Below are positions 12,030-27,700 of a stretch of 64,000 bases of DNA, in pieces. The stretch is from Doris montereyensis (Eukaryota > Mollusca > Gastropoda > Nudibranchia > Dorididae): the NCBI GenBank assembly GCA_037039925.1, contig JAXRKP010000251.1:143501-207500 (forward strand), given 5' to 3'. The notes under the pieces are model-generated. The model saw nothing but the letters and a program-made list of their open reading frames with translations. It was not told the DNA's origin and did not search any database. A program made the translations under genes and the position numbers. Each line of letters begins with the position of its first letter. The stretch's first letter is position 1.

Positions 12030-12085
<56 letters not shown>
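11941..12085. repeat. (ATCT)n microsatellite, two blocks
   Basis: TATCTATC runs at about 11941-12000 and 12030-12085, separated by a 30-bp unique stretch. Confidence 0.95.
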
Positions 12086-12411
12086 GTGTCTCTCTCCTTC
12101 TCTCTATCTCCTTCTCAAAACCTTTTTTAATACTTACTTATTTTCATATTTTTATTCGAGATCTGAACCTTCCATTCTCGCTCCTATATATTCTTCACAT
12201 CCCCTTCTACTGATGTTTCTTATCATCACCTTGACAGGCTTCTTTTTCTTTCTTTCTTCATCCTTTCTGTTTTATTTCTGACATCACATTGTTTGATGAT
12301 CTGAGCAAGATTCTAGATGTTTCTCGTTTGTTGTCTGACGAAGGTTTATACCCGAAACGTCACGTGATTTGTATTTCTGTCTTTATTAGTGGAGTTGTCA
12401 CTTCTTGTCGT

Positions 12412-12940
12412 TTTCACCTTTGACTTCACTCCACTGTGGCTCCTTTTGTATTATTCCGTAATTTAAATACGTCCGTCAGAATACACATGGGACAGTGGCA
12501 GTTTCCGTTCTGTTTCAGCTGCAAATATTGTCACAGGAAAATGATCAGAGAAGAATGATTGCTTGACAATAATAAAATGCTCACGCAAATTTCCAAACAT
12601 AGCTTAGGTTGAAGTCTCAAGTAACCACGAACTAAACAGTCCCATGACGTATGAAGTCAGACAAGCCACAAGTTTCCGTTCTGTTTCGCTGCAAATATTG
12701 TGAAAAATGATGAATGATTGCTTGACAATAATAAAATGCTGCAAATTTGTGTTGGTTAGTAATTGTTCATATAGAGTACAATTAAGGGGTGATCAGTATT
12801 TATAAAGCCAACTTTTAGATGAAGCTTTCAGATATTAATAATACTAGATCTATACCGCTATCTTTATTGATATTTACACATCTGAATATCTGCTGAGATT
12901 GAACACACTAAACGAATTATGAATATGATAGTACAAGTTA
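12412..12940. other. Unassigned stretch upstream of LINE copy B
   Basis: Two related segments, about 12503-12592 and 12670-12745, share TTTCCGTTCTGTTTC, GCTGCAAATATTGT and TGCTTGACAATAATAAAATG: an imperfect tandem duplication of about 90 bp. Nothing else is recognised, including no first exon for the E2 gene downstream. Confidence 0.45.
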
Positions 12941-13070
12941 TTATTTCTTTCTTTCTTTCTTTATCAGTTCCCATTCTACCTTTCGGTGTATGGGTTCAGA
13001 TGCCCGAGACGATCTTTCTCCAGGATGCCCTGTCCTGATATTTTCTGTTTCCTTCCAAGAAAGTTAAATT

Positions 13071-13328
13071 TCAATGCTTCAATGCCTCTTTTATATCTTC
13101 TTTCCACTTTCTCCGATGTCTGCCTTTTGGTCTTTTACCTTGATTTTTAACGCTGTATACTGATTTAGCTATTCTATTGTCATTCATTCTGTTTACCGGC
13201 CCAAACCATCTCAATTGATTTGTTTCTATCTTAGTTTTTGTGCCATCTGCTTTGGTTTGATCTCTTATTGTTGTGCTTCTGATTTTGTCTCTTTTAGTTT
13301 TCCCTACTACTCTTCTTAGATATTTCAT
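13071..13328 (-). pseudogene. LINE family 1 C-terminal domain fragment (copy B)
   Basis: An 85-codon open piece starting MKYLRRVVGKTKRDK and containing LRWFGPVNRM and GKRPKGRHRRKWKEDI. This is the arginine-rich segment found after the reverse transcriptase in many APE-type LINEs. It is part of copy B, not an independent gene. Confidence 0.85.
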
Positions 13329-13559
13329 TTCAGCTGCCTGGACTCTACTGTATTCTCTACTGTCTAAGGTCCAGGTTTCGCTGCGCTATCTTTAGAGGAG
13401 AGAAGAACAATAAACTGTACTGTATACTGCCATTTTGGTTTTTGCTGACAATTCTTGCTTACCTACAAATGCCTGTCCTAGATGGTTATATATTGCACTT
13501 GCCTTTTTGATTCTCTGGCTGAGTCATTACTCCTAGGTTATTGTAGCTTTGAACTTGTT

Positions 13560-13838
13560 CTAAATTCTCCTGCCCAATTTAAGATTGTGTGTTTTAGCTC
13601 CCCTAGTTATTGTTTTGGTTTTCTTTGCATTTATTCTCATTCCTCTTTTATTTAGTTTATTGTTCATCATGTTGACATTTGACTGAAGGTCACTTTCTGA
13701 TTTTCCAAACAGAACTAAATCATCGGCAAATGAAAGCATTGATACATTTACTGGTTTGAGCTGCCACATACCTACAGTCATTTTCTTCATTTTTGAGGAT
13801 GCTTTGCTTTTGACTGAATCCATAACTGTGATAAACAA
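13560..13838 (-). pseudogene. LINE family 1 reverse transcriptase fragment with FADD box (copy B)
   Basis: The open piece contains MLSFADDLVLFGKSESDLQ, the palm-domain catalytic motif (both Asp present), then MRINAKKTKT. Reverse transcriptase copies element RNA at the nicked target. The upstream frame is broken, so no full protein is possible. Confidence 0.88.
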
Positions 13839-15461
13839 AAGAGGACTTAGGGTACAACCTGTCTTACTCCTTTATCTACTTCAAATTCTGCAGATGTTTC
13901 CAGCTACTCTCACTGCACATGTTGGCTTATTGTAAAAACGTTTAATGGCTTCTATTAAATTTTGCTCTGCGTTGTGTTCTTTTAAGGAATGTCATAGTTC
14001 TTCCCCCTCACAGTGTCAAATGCCTTTTCTAAATCAATAAAACACAGGTGAAAGTCAATGTTTCTCTCAAGGAATTTTTCTATTATTTGTCTAATTGTAA
14101 ATATGTGGTCTTGAAAACTTCTTCCTGGTCTAAATCCACTCTGATGCTCTTCAAATCTGATCCTCTACTCTTTTCCTTAGTCTCATTTCCAGTATCCTGG
14201 CATATACTTTTCCTGGAACGCTAAGTAGTGATATATCCCTCTATAGTTTGAGCATTCCATAGTTGATCCTTTCTTATGTATTGGTACTACCGTACCGTTC
14301 CCTTTTTTCCAGTCGTCTGGCATCTGTTTGGACTTCCATGCTTGTTGGCATATTGCATGCAATAGTTTGTCTGCCTCTCTCCCTTAGTTTTTAACTATTT
14401 CTAGATAAACTTGATCTGCTCCTGGGGATTTTCCTTATTTCCTTTTCTTATAGCTGTTTGGATTTCTTCCATTGAGATATCTATATCTTCAGCTGTCTCC
14501 TCTGGATTACTTGTTACTCTTACTAATTCATCTTTACCCATTGTTTCATACGTTCTGGAGCGATTATGTAATTGGTGAAAATGCTTTCTCCGTGTTTCCA
14601 TGATTTCGCTGTGTTCTTTCATTATTTTTCCTTTGGCATTCTTAATTTGTCGTATCGGACATACTTTGGTCTTTCTCATGCTCTTCTTGCCCCCCCCCCC
14701 CCAGAACAGCTTTTGATTTCCTTGATAGCCTCATTGATTGAAGCCTTTGTCCAAACTCTTCCCGTTGTTCCTGTTTTGCTTTCCTAACTTCCTCTTTGGC
14801 ATTAATTCTTGTATTCACGTAATCTATCCTATCCTCTGGCCTCTTTGTTTGCTAGTATTTCTTCCAGGTATCCTTCTTTTCTTTAATCTTAGTCTTGACA
14901 TTCTCATTCCACCGTGCTGTTCTTTTCCTTTCTCCTTTAATTTGTTTCCTATCACAGACTTCTTCAGTACAAGTGAGGAGTGTTTCTTTATACATATGCC
15001 ACTTTTCTTCTATTGTGCTATCATTCAAATCCATCTGCCTTTCACTGATACATCTTTTTATCCTAGATTGGTATATCTTTTACTAGTGGTTTATTTAGTT
15101 CCTCTATTTTGAGTTTTGTGGCTTTTTGCTCTTTCCTTTTCTGTTTGTTTTCTTCAGTCAATAATCTCAATTTGGCAATCACTAGATAAATATTTCTGCT
15201 CCTCTGTTTACTCTTGCATCCAATGTACTGTAAAAAATGGAGCTGCTAACTATTATGTAGTCTATCATTGACTTTTCACTCCTTTCTTCATATACTCTTC
15301 TTATATATGTGTGGATACATTTATGAAGAAAAAGGCGTTGGCTATTTTCTTGTTATTCTTTAGGCAAAAATCTATTAATTTCTCTCCATTTGGAGAAGCT
15401 GTTGTTTCTCCTTCTTTAGCTATTAGTTAGTCCTCCTGACGTTTCTACATTGTTGCCTACT

Positions 15462-15731
15462 CTAACGTTTCTGTGGGCTTATACATTTCCAACTTTCTAG
15501 TAGCTTCTCATGCCTTTTATGCACTAGGAGGCATACTCCTGCTCTAGTTCTATATTTGACATCTACTTCTGAGAAGATTAAAATATCATTCGGTCCTACA
15601 TTTTCTATTCCTTGTCCTTTTTTCTTTGTTTTTGTAATGGCCAAAATATCTACTTTGAATTTTTCCATTTCTTCAACTAATTCTAACTCTTTTCCATTTA
15701 TTGCCCTAACATTCCATGTTTCAAAAATCAC
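15462..15731 (-). pseudogene. LINE family 1 endonuclease N-terminal fragment (copy B)
   Basis: Exonuclease-endonuclease-phosphatase fold start: TWNVRAING, then KVDILAITKTKKKG. In active APE endonucleases the second block carries a catalytic Glu (ETK); here GAA has become AAA (Lys). Confidence 0.82.
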
Positions 15732-16138
15732 AGTGCGTATTCGTTTCCAAGTTCGTCTTCGATTTATTTCTCTGAATCAGAATCAGTTTGTTTTGGATAA
15801 GAAGGGGATTAGCCCACTGAACCCTAGGTAGATGGTGGGGCTGCCACTTTGAGGCCCCTACCAGACCTTGTTATTTTCTGTCAGGGTTAACTCCCTTAGC
15901 CTTTAGTCATTCAAGACCAGCATGCAAGGCAGAAGGTTGTTATTTTCTGTCAGGGTTAACTGCCTTAGCCATTGGCGGTCAAGACCCGCCTGCAAGGCAG
16001 CAGGAGACTCGTGGAGGACGGGATCATTTACCCCTGTACAGGTGCTTACCTGTCGACTGCCCGGGTTATAATTAATATATACGCAGCAATGTATTAATTC
16101 TGTTTTGGTTTTATTGCGGTTTTTTTTTCTTCTTCAAG

Positions 16139-19605
<3,467 letters not shown>

Positions 19606-20775
19606 CTTGTTGCTGCAAACTAACATGCTCTGATTTTGTAATATACATGTATCTTGTTTCTTGATGAGGATAGTATATTATCCCGTAATATGTAGAATAT
19701 TTTAACTTATTTTAAGTTTTTGTCATGACTCCCCCAAATCACCTATTTTTATTCTGAAAAACTTACCAAGTTTGACCAAGTTAATAATTTTGTAACTTAA
19801 TGAACACTTTATTTAATAAATAATAATATTTACAGCATGGTCCGTATTCCCCAAACAAGTGTTCGACAAAAATACAGAATCTCGAAATTCATGACAAAAT
19901 CCCAACCAAGACCCTTCTTTGTCTTTGTAATTTATTTACACACTCCCGGAAAGCATACATTTATTTCCCGAACTATATTATTCACACTAATTAACCAAAT
20001 TAGTTAATTTATTCCAATAAAAATACCAAGAACAACATTGCACGGCCTGAACCATCATAAAGCAATATTATATTGTACATGATTAACATTAGATCTAACT
20101 CTCATTTATGTAAGAAAATGATAAAGGGTACCACTCAGTCTGTACCGCATCGCTTTAAACTCTGACTGAAATGTTATCATGACGACACCAGCTAGCACCA
20201 CACCACCTGAAACGTGATCTCTAATGTTAACAATCCCTACTATTATTATCATTGGCACATGCTCTCTCTTCCTTTCCCCTTGCAAAATAATTCCTTCTCC
20301 TTAAGCCTATATAAGAATGGATTTTAGACCCACGTGTGTCTCCTCCTCTCACTCTCTTTTTCTTTCACTTCGCTCTAGCTTCATTCTTTTTGTTTGAAAA
20401 GCTGTTGATTTTAGATGCCTTTTCCTTATTCTCCATAATGATCACATTACGCCTAGATCTAGATCTAATAAGTAATATGCAAATGCATAATTTCGCAGAG
20501 AAGAAAACAAACCATTTTAACAATGATGAAGACACATTCAGGGGACATAACTAGGATAGCATTTTGAAATTACGCAATGGAACTTGCACAATATACATGC
20601 CCATAAAACACTCATTCCACATACTAATTTTCAGGTCCCAAGGAGTTTGGGGAATATAGGCTGTATTGAACACATAATATAAATCATATTATATACACAT
20701 AAATTCATGCCAATTTTTCCCTTGCCTATGTAATTTTCATTAGTTAGATTTCAGTTTTTAATTTTGCATGAAAAT
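19606..20775 (+). other. 3' flank and UTR of the E2 gene
   Basis: AT-rich; apart from the AATAAA at 19815 I see no conserved exon or repeat. Confidence 0.45.
19815..19820 (+). terminator. Candidate polyadenylation signal of the E2 gene
   Basis: AATAAA 210 bp after the stop codon, in an AT-rich 3' flank. Confidence 0.5.
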
Positions 20776-21097
20776 TTTGATTTGATTTTGATCCGATTTT
20801 ACCCACATCCACAACTGAGGTGATCTTTGGGGTTTTGGTAGGGTTTTTAATTTTGCCCGGACTGTCTTGTACTTGTAAACACGCAGGATCTTACTTTAAC
20901 GCGCACAGAATGTTGTGATCTGCACACAGGACCTCCATTTTATCGTCCGTCTCCGACGGGACTAGGTCACACTAGTCAGTGTTGATCCACCTATCTAGGT
21001 AGCTTTAACTTGAAAATTTTCAACTGTCACCAGAGCTTGAATCCACGACCTTTTGGTTGAGAGGCCAACACCTTGCCTCTGAACTACCCAATCCCCC
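20776..21097 (-). mobile_element. SINE S1 copy
   Basis: The tail TTGATTTGATTTTGATCC is at the plus-strand left end. The body (CCACAACTGAGGTGATCTTT, AATTTTGCCCGGACTG) and the head (AGAGGCCAACACCTTGCCTC) follow. Diverged relative to the copy at 16224. Confidence 0.87.
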
Positions 21098-21746
21098 TGT
21101 CTGAAGACAATAATATGTTGGTAATGATGTTTAAATATTATTATTAGCCTTTCCTGATTATTAGTGTTTTTCAAATGGTTTTACTAAAACTAAAACAAGG
21201 GGAAATTTAAGATTTTGTATACTGATAATAATAAATAAATAGCATACACCTAAAACCCATTTATCAGCAATGAGCAATTAATGCCAATGAGTTATATCTC
21301 ATTGCCATTATACACATTATTTTTTCCAATTTGTTTTGTTCAAAATTCAGTGTGTACTTAACATAATATTTATTTTTCACAACTTTCATTAAGTGATATG
21401 TTATTGATGTAGTTGTAATTGAATAAAGAGCAATATATTTGACATTATGATCAAAGGATGAGTAACATGTTTTCATTGCTTTGTATTTAACATGTATTCA
21501 CTGCTTTGTATTTACATCTGGGCATTTCCGTACACAACACACAATCTCGACCCCCCCCCCCCAACTCAGTTTCTATGTCACATACCATACTCTTTCCTCT
21601 AAGTGGGCAATTGGTGAGTACTGCTGGCATGTCCTTCTTCACTCTTTCATCTTGGTCTGTCCTCTTAATACATCCAGAGATAACCACTTACGGTGAATGT
21701 GGCAAATGATTTCATGCGAGCAATGAAATCCAAGATTAAAAGATTA

Positions 21747-21990
21747 CTTTGATTTGATTTTATCCACATCCACAACTAAGGTGATCTCAGGCTTTATGTA
21801 GGAATTTTAATATTGCCCGGACCGCCCCGTAAACAACCAAGGCAATTTTATCTTCCACTACTTCCAGTGTTGTGATCCGAATATGAGACCTTTTTATCAT
21901 GATCTACTCGAACAAAGTAAAAAAAAAGCCTTCAACCCTTTGGGCTTGAACTCGCTTTTTGTTGAGGCCGAGACACCTTGCCTCTAGACC
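21747..21990 (-). mobile_element. SINE S1 copy, diverged and shortened
   Basis: Tail TTTGATTTGATTTTATCC, body CCACAACTAAGGTGATCTCA and ATTGCCCGGACCGCCC, head ending CACCTTGCCTCTAGACC. About 80 bp shorter than the copy at 20776. Confidence 0.82.
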
Positions 21991-22071
21991 AAAAGTAAGC
22001 AAGATAATTTCAGTTTGCCTAGACTTTGTTTATGCATACGTGGGTGAGTATGTATGTGGAAGCCCGGGTTG

Positions 22072-22205
22072 GGGTGGCTGGATTACATGGTTATGAGCGA
22101 CTCGCCCGCCAGGAGTCTGGATTTAATCTTAGCTTGGGCATGAAATAACATGTGTTTACCTCACCCTGCTGAGCAGGTAGATATTTATCTAGACATGTTT
22201 CCGTT
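22072..22205 (+). mobile_element. tRNA-like SINE head (possible third family)
   Basis: GGTGGCTGGATTACATGGTT then AGCGACTCGCCCGCCAGG and a degenerate B box (CTGGATTTAATC), as in a tRNA with a long variable arm. It is followed by AGCTTGGGCATGAAATAAC. It may be a divergent relative of the S2 element at 16690. Confidence 0.45.
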
Positions 22206-23653
22206 TCATCAACATTAGCCATAAAGAGCTGACATAAAGGAGCTAAGTTTTTAAACACAAGGCTATTTCTTTAGTGCCTTTTTCACATTGTTCAAATCTT
22301 TGAATTTCCTCAGTACATTTAATGTAAAAACTGATGGGGTTTTTTATTCCATAGGCTTGAACATTTTGAAGTCTTGACACAAGAAATTATCACAAGAGTA
22401 ACCTATAATATTCATAGACATACGCATCGACAAAGAAAAGAAAAGACTGATGCAAAGAATGTTGTCAACAATTTTATTAATGTTGAGATGCACAAAACAA
22501 AAATTGTTAGGTACAAAACATGTAAACTTTTAATAATTATAATAATATGCATTCATGTATGAAAAACCTCAAATGTTATCAATTTGAAAACAATTGCGTT
22601 TAACAGATTTTGAAAATGGAAATTCAAAACAAATGAAAACAATTGATAAAACTCACTTTAAAAAAGCAGACACAAAAAGAAAAAAGCCCAACATAAAGAA
22701 AACATCAAAGGAAAAAAATATATACTGATGATGAGTCTGAGCCGAAAAGAATGAGTTGCAAGCCAGTAATGCTACAGTTTTCTAGTATTGAAATGAAAGA
22801 CCAAACGGCACTTTGGACTGGCATTTACCTTATTATTTAGGTGTCCAGTTGGGGCAGTGGCAGCTCATGGTGCCATAAATTAAGTTCGTTTTTAAAAAAA
22901 TCAAGAATAGAGATTTTATTCACAGCTAACTTTAGTTTGACAGCAATGTTGTTTACTTCAAGGAAAAATTGTAAGGAAAGGAAAACAAAAAGAAAAAGAT
23001 CTAAGCCAAATTTAACTTTATTGAGATATATCATGGAATATTTTGAAGAGTAGTTTACAGCTAGTACAGGCTCTAACGAACCAGTTTCTTTGCATGACAA
23101 TAGGACCCCGCAATCAAATTCCTATACAAAATATTCTTTAAAATTTGTTTGTTGAACAAATCAGAATTATCATTGAAGGCTGTAACTTACATAGAGAATC
23201 TAAATTAAATAATGTGAACAAATTGGGAGTAATAACAGAGATGGGTCTGCAATACAATGAATAATACAACATGAGTATGCTATATCAAATGTTACCAATG
23301 TTTCTTCTCGATGTACTACAAGAGTGCATTTGCATACAAAACTGACTACAAAATAGCATAATAAAGTTATCAATAGTTAACTTGCTCATTTCAATAATAC
23401 CAGTAGTCAAATGTTCAGGTCAACAAATTTTTCTACACTTGTCAAATTTAAGGGTGGCAGAATTTAATCGACATAGTGACCATAAACTAATATATATGGA
23501 CAAAACTTTTAAACCTTCCTAAAGTAAGACGACCACATTGATGGATTTAATGTTCGATTAAACATGCATTTCTAAAAAAAACCATTGAATGGTAGGGGAA
23601 AACCAGGTAAAAAGTGTGGTACAAAAGTAAAAATGGGAATACAAATATCCCCC

Positions 23654-23691
<38 letters not shown>

Positions 23692-24617
23692 GAACCCAAT
23701 GTAAAAATAGTGATTTAACAGCCTCTTCACCACCCTGAATACAACCGAACAAATTACTTTTTATAACATTATATGAATATCATACAATGTTTTTGAGACT
23801 TAAACAGCTCCTTTGCTTGAAACCCAGGCCCTGGCACATGATCGGTATGGTTGGATGATGATGATGCGCCTATCAGTGCAGCTCCCACGACCATTCCGGT
23901 CAAGGGACCAGTGAGTGATTAACAGCTCAACTGTAATAACTGTCACTCATCGAGAAGAAGAAATGGTATGTAATACCAAGTGATTATATAGGCAAATTGT
24001 TTGCCCACATCAGTCTTCAAATTAGCCAATTCTGAGCAGTGTTTACACATAAAATTCATGGTATGAACAGAAGCCTTGATGAGCGTCAATACGAAGCTTC
24101 TATTGAATTGGGCATAGATATCTTATATCATGTTTCGACTTTGTTCTAAATTTTTTTTTGCTTAAGTGAGGACAAAAATCAATGCATTTCCTGTCCAGCC
24201 TCACATATAAAAAATAGCAGCTCTTCAAGTAAGATCAGCTGTAATTCGATAAAGAACATAAAAATAACATTTGAGGCTAATATCAGTGGTAATGCTTTGA
24301 TGAAGAGACAAGAAAAAGGAACTATCTATATATTTTCACAAACAAAGTTTTGACCTTTTCTGTATTCATTTGAGTTTTAATTTACAAAACAAGTCTACTA
24401 GTTGTGAAGAAGTGCATAAACAAGGTTTTTTCTGTGTGTAAGTGTGTGTGTGTGTGTCTGTTTGCACACATGTTTGAATTAATGTGAGTATGCATGTGTA
24501 GTTTTCATTCTCAATGTTATTGTATTGTTTATTGTCATAATGATGTGTTCACATACAAATGAAACCAAATAATTTTATTTCAATAGATCTTCATGAGCGG
24601 TGAAGCTTGACTTTGTT
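22206..24617. other. Intergenic stretch between the convergent E2 and LUC7L3 genes
   Basis: AT-rich, with a C10 run followed by (CA)n at 23649-23691. No conserved exon recognised on either strand. Part could be long 3' UTR. Confidence 0.4.
23661..23691. repeat. (CA)n microsatellite
   Basis: A pure CA run preceded by a short C run. Confidence 0.96.
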
Positions 24618-24775
24618 TAATTGGAATTTACCCACTCCACTATTTATAGTGATCTCAGGGTGCAATAAAAGGAAGCAGCTAAGAGTGAAAGACAAAAAGT
24701 AAGACCTATCAGCAGCGCCAGCCAACCCCCCATGTGAAGCTGGACCGTAACAGCTTCAGCAAAGAATAACGATCA
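24618..24775 (+). repeat. Short dispersed repeat R1, copy 1
   Basis: Shares with copies at 33205 and 42784: TTGAAATTTACCC-like start, CTCCACT...TAGTGATCTCAG, an AAG/GAAAG-rich middle, and an end reading CAGCAGCGCCAGCCAACC. No tRNA-like head was seen, so it may be the 3' half of a SINE or a MITE. Confidence 0.55.
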
Positions 24776-27700
24776 GCATTGTCTTATTATTTGGATATTT
24801 TAAAAAAGCCTAAATAACCCTTTTCAATTATACACTTTTCAACAGCATAAATATGGTTGACAGGACATTTCCATTTGTGTAGTTTCACCCAAGCTAATAC
24901 TAACATATCCGTCCAATATGCAACAAAGACAAACCTTACCAGCAGTGAATTATATAACACTGTAGATGCTAAGTTACTGCTACTCAAATATGAAAGAGAA
25001 TGCAGCTAACATTTAGGGAAATATTTAAAAATAAAAATTAACAATATTCAGCGAGAATACAACCGAGTGATTTAAATGGATAAAAATGCCATCATATTAT
25101 TGTTATAACAACATTTTAGACAGCCAACATATTCAGATTTTTACTCAAATATATCAGAAAAAATCTAAGGATTATAGGATGATAATAATAAACTCAACAT
25201 TCAGTTTATTAGAAACAAATTTCAAACGCAAGTGACAAATAGGTCTTCTGAAATTACTACAAAGGATTGAATACTGAGTTAGCCTGGATTACATACAATA
25301 AACTAGTTTCCCACTTGTCATGAAAAGGAATTTACCCATTTGTTAGACTATCATACTCACAGAAAACTTTCTGGCTTACACAGCAACCTCTATTTTCAAA
25401 AAATATCCACTTCTAAACAAAATCCCTCATTCGAAAAAAAAATTGGTACGTAAATTTTATGGCTATTTTCTTAAAAGAAGCTCAAATCACTACCGCATGC
25501 CCCAAACACCCCAACATGAACATCAAATATTTTAAGTAAGAGCACACTCCTGGGGTATTGACCAATGAACCGCAAGCAGAAGGAGAGTAGGATAATACCT
25601 TTTCATCTTGCTTCAAAGTCCCCCGAAAGCAGGGCCAGAATGTGTCCTTTCAACACTGAAAAATAATAAACAAAAGCAATATTTGTCACTGTAATTTCTA
25701 AATGTGCAATGGGATGACTTGAATCTGAAAAAAGATTCGCTTCATAAAATTCAATCTGTGCACAACATTGACAAAAATATTAACTATTTTCCTGTTTGGA
25801 GGCCAAAAAAACAATTAAAAATTGTTGAGCAGTGTCAGATTTTCACAATTTTCTTGATTCTTGAACTTTCTTTTCTTTATTGACGAGCATTTGTCTTTAC
25901 AAACATTAGCACTTTGAGGGTTTTTTTCTCTCCTTTTTTTTATATAACAAAACTATGAGTGACAGCATAAAGGAAAGGCAATATTACACACTGATACTAC
26001 TTGAGAAGATGTGACTCTAGTATTTTCACATCCTTCACTACAAAGGATGAGACCGCTGAAAAAGATGATGAAAAGAAGCCTGGCGCTGAATGGGGCAAAA
26101 AAATGTGAATAAGTTCACGTGGAGATGACAGAATACATCACTTTACCTACTTTACATCCTATCTAATGTGGCAACACAATAAATAAATAGCAACACGTTT
26201 CACAGATCCTGAAAAAAAAAGCTGAAAAAGAAGGCAGGAAGTAAATATATACAAGTATCTACATGTGGGCAAATACCAGCCACAGATATAACTAGTATGA
26301 TGACAAAATACCTGAATAATTTAAGTGTGAAACGATGCAAAGGTTTAAGTCATTTGATTGCTTGTGCTCCAGTGCTGGCAATCCTTAGGATGGCTTCGGC
26401 TTCAACAATCACTTTACATCGCCATATTTGTTTCACAGCTTCAGGGATAAGAAAGTTATGTATGCATCATAACAGAGTTGAAAAAAACAGATCAATTTGG
26501 ACACTCTTCTCGCACACGTTGAAATACAGAGAAAACATGCATTACTTACAAGGAACAGAACTCCTCATTGAGAAAATATATATCAATAAGGTTTTTGTAC
26601 ATCCAGACATTTCCCCAGCCAATGTCATTCACTCAACTTCCTACTATGTCGCACAAGAATCTCTTATTTTCAAAATGCCTGTTTCCCTTCCCAGATATCT
26701 TTGCTTAGGGTTCAACATTCGTTAACTTTTTCTTGTTTTTGTCTAGCAAATGTAAACATTAATTGTCCTGTTTGTTACACCTTGTGGTTGTGTCTTTTCA
26801 GAGCCCCTTAATCAAACAAACTAATTTTAATATCTCGTTTAAAATCAAAGCCTAGCAAGATTATAACACATTGTCAACATTATCTTAAGCCATATGTTTT
26901 TATGTCTTATGATTCCATAATTTATCTAACCTTAAATAAACAGAGACTGGACTTCATTTAGATTGCATTTACTTTTTTTTTAAAACAGTATCATGTTGCT
27001 AATATAGGAAACTAACTTCTGTTCAGGAGCTTGGTTGTGAAACCTTAGGCAGGGCAGGAAAGGGTTTAGGTGTTATAAACATGACACATCCTTTGAAAAA
27101 TGACCCTCAAAATTAATTCCTATCTCTTTCTTTTGTCAAAAAGAAATTTTAAATGGGCTAAGAACATAAGATTTAATAAATACCCCCTCGGCTAAACTAA
27201 AAATTAAAAAGCCAGCAAAATTTAAAAAACTGTAACCCTATATACTTAGTGAGATCCACAGGATGTTTATGTATCATTGATATGTTATATCAAGCAAGCC
27301 CTTAAGCTTATACAGTCACATTCTCATTCCAGCAATTCTGCTATTTAGAAAAAACAAGCATAATAAAAGTTTATTTCCTATTGCATGTTGCATCTCTTCT
27401 ACAGCTGAGACGCAAGGTAAGAATGACACTTGAGAGACCCTCTCACATCTTAGAGTTTGACACCACAACCTTTGAGCAAGCCCCACGCTCCCTTTATCCA
27501 CGACGCTTTTAAAAGAAAAAAAGAGGGGTAAAGTACCTTTGTCAAAGGCACAACGATGTGCCGCAGAAACGATTCAACTCCAACCTCTTGAGTGTAAGCT
27601 TGCTGTTCTTACCAAGTGGACACCTTATCTCCAATGACACAAAATCATTAAAGGTATATAATCACAAATCCACTCAATGTACAAGAATGTAGGGGTTTGG

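Larger units (their letters stand above)
10040..12411. mobile_element. 2.4-kb block with inverted-repeat ends (possible foldback-like element)
   Basis: The left arm (10040-10136) reads AACGACAA, GTGACAACTCCA, CACGTGACGTTTC, ACCTTCGTCA, ACAACAAA. The right arm (12323-12411), on the opposite strand, shows the same words in the same order: AACGACAA, GTGACAACTCCA, CACGTGACGTTTC, ACCTTCGTCA, ACAACAAA. The arms enclose a truncated SINE, a polypyrimidine tract, (AT)n, (TC)n and (ATCT)n runs. No coding region was recognised. The outer limits are not sharp and I saw no clear target duplication. Confidence 0.45.
12947..16065 (-). mobile_element. APE-type LINE, family 1, copy B (longest well-preserved copy)
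   Basis: The 3' end on the minus strand is a (GAAA)n tail (12947-12965). The C-terminal region (13071-13328) shows LRWFGPVNRM and GRHRRKWKEDI. The reverse transcriptase (about 13560-14270) has the FADD catalytic box at about 13720. The endonuclease (about 15040-15731) shows TWNVR, KVDILAIT and related blocks. Two 5' monomers follow at 15883-16010. The 5' end is CCGGGCAGTC. Stops and frameshifts break the frame, so it is dead. In the endonuclease the TETK block reads TKTK, losing the metal-binding Glu. It sits within or upstream of the E2 gene's first intron. Flanks GTTATTAT and GTTATAAT may be an imperfect target duplication. Confidence 0.9.

Noticed and set aside
26297..26725. 142-codon open frame on the plus strand
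   Set aside because: No recognisable domain, no coding bias or splice context, and it lies antisense to the likely 3' region of LUC7L3. Length alone is not enough in AT-rich DNA.
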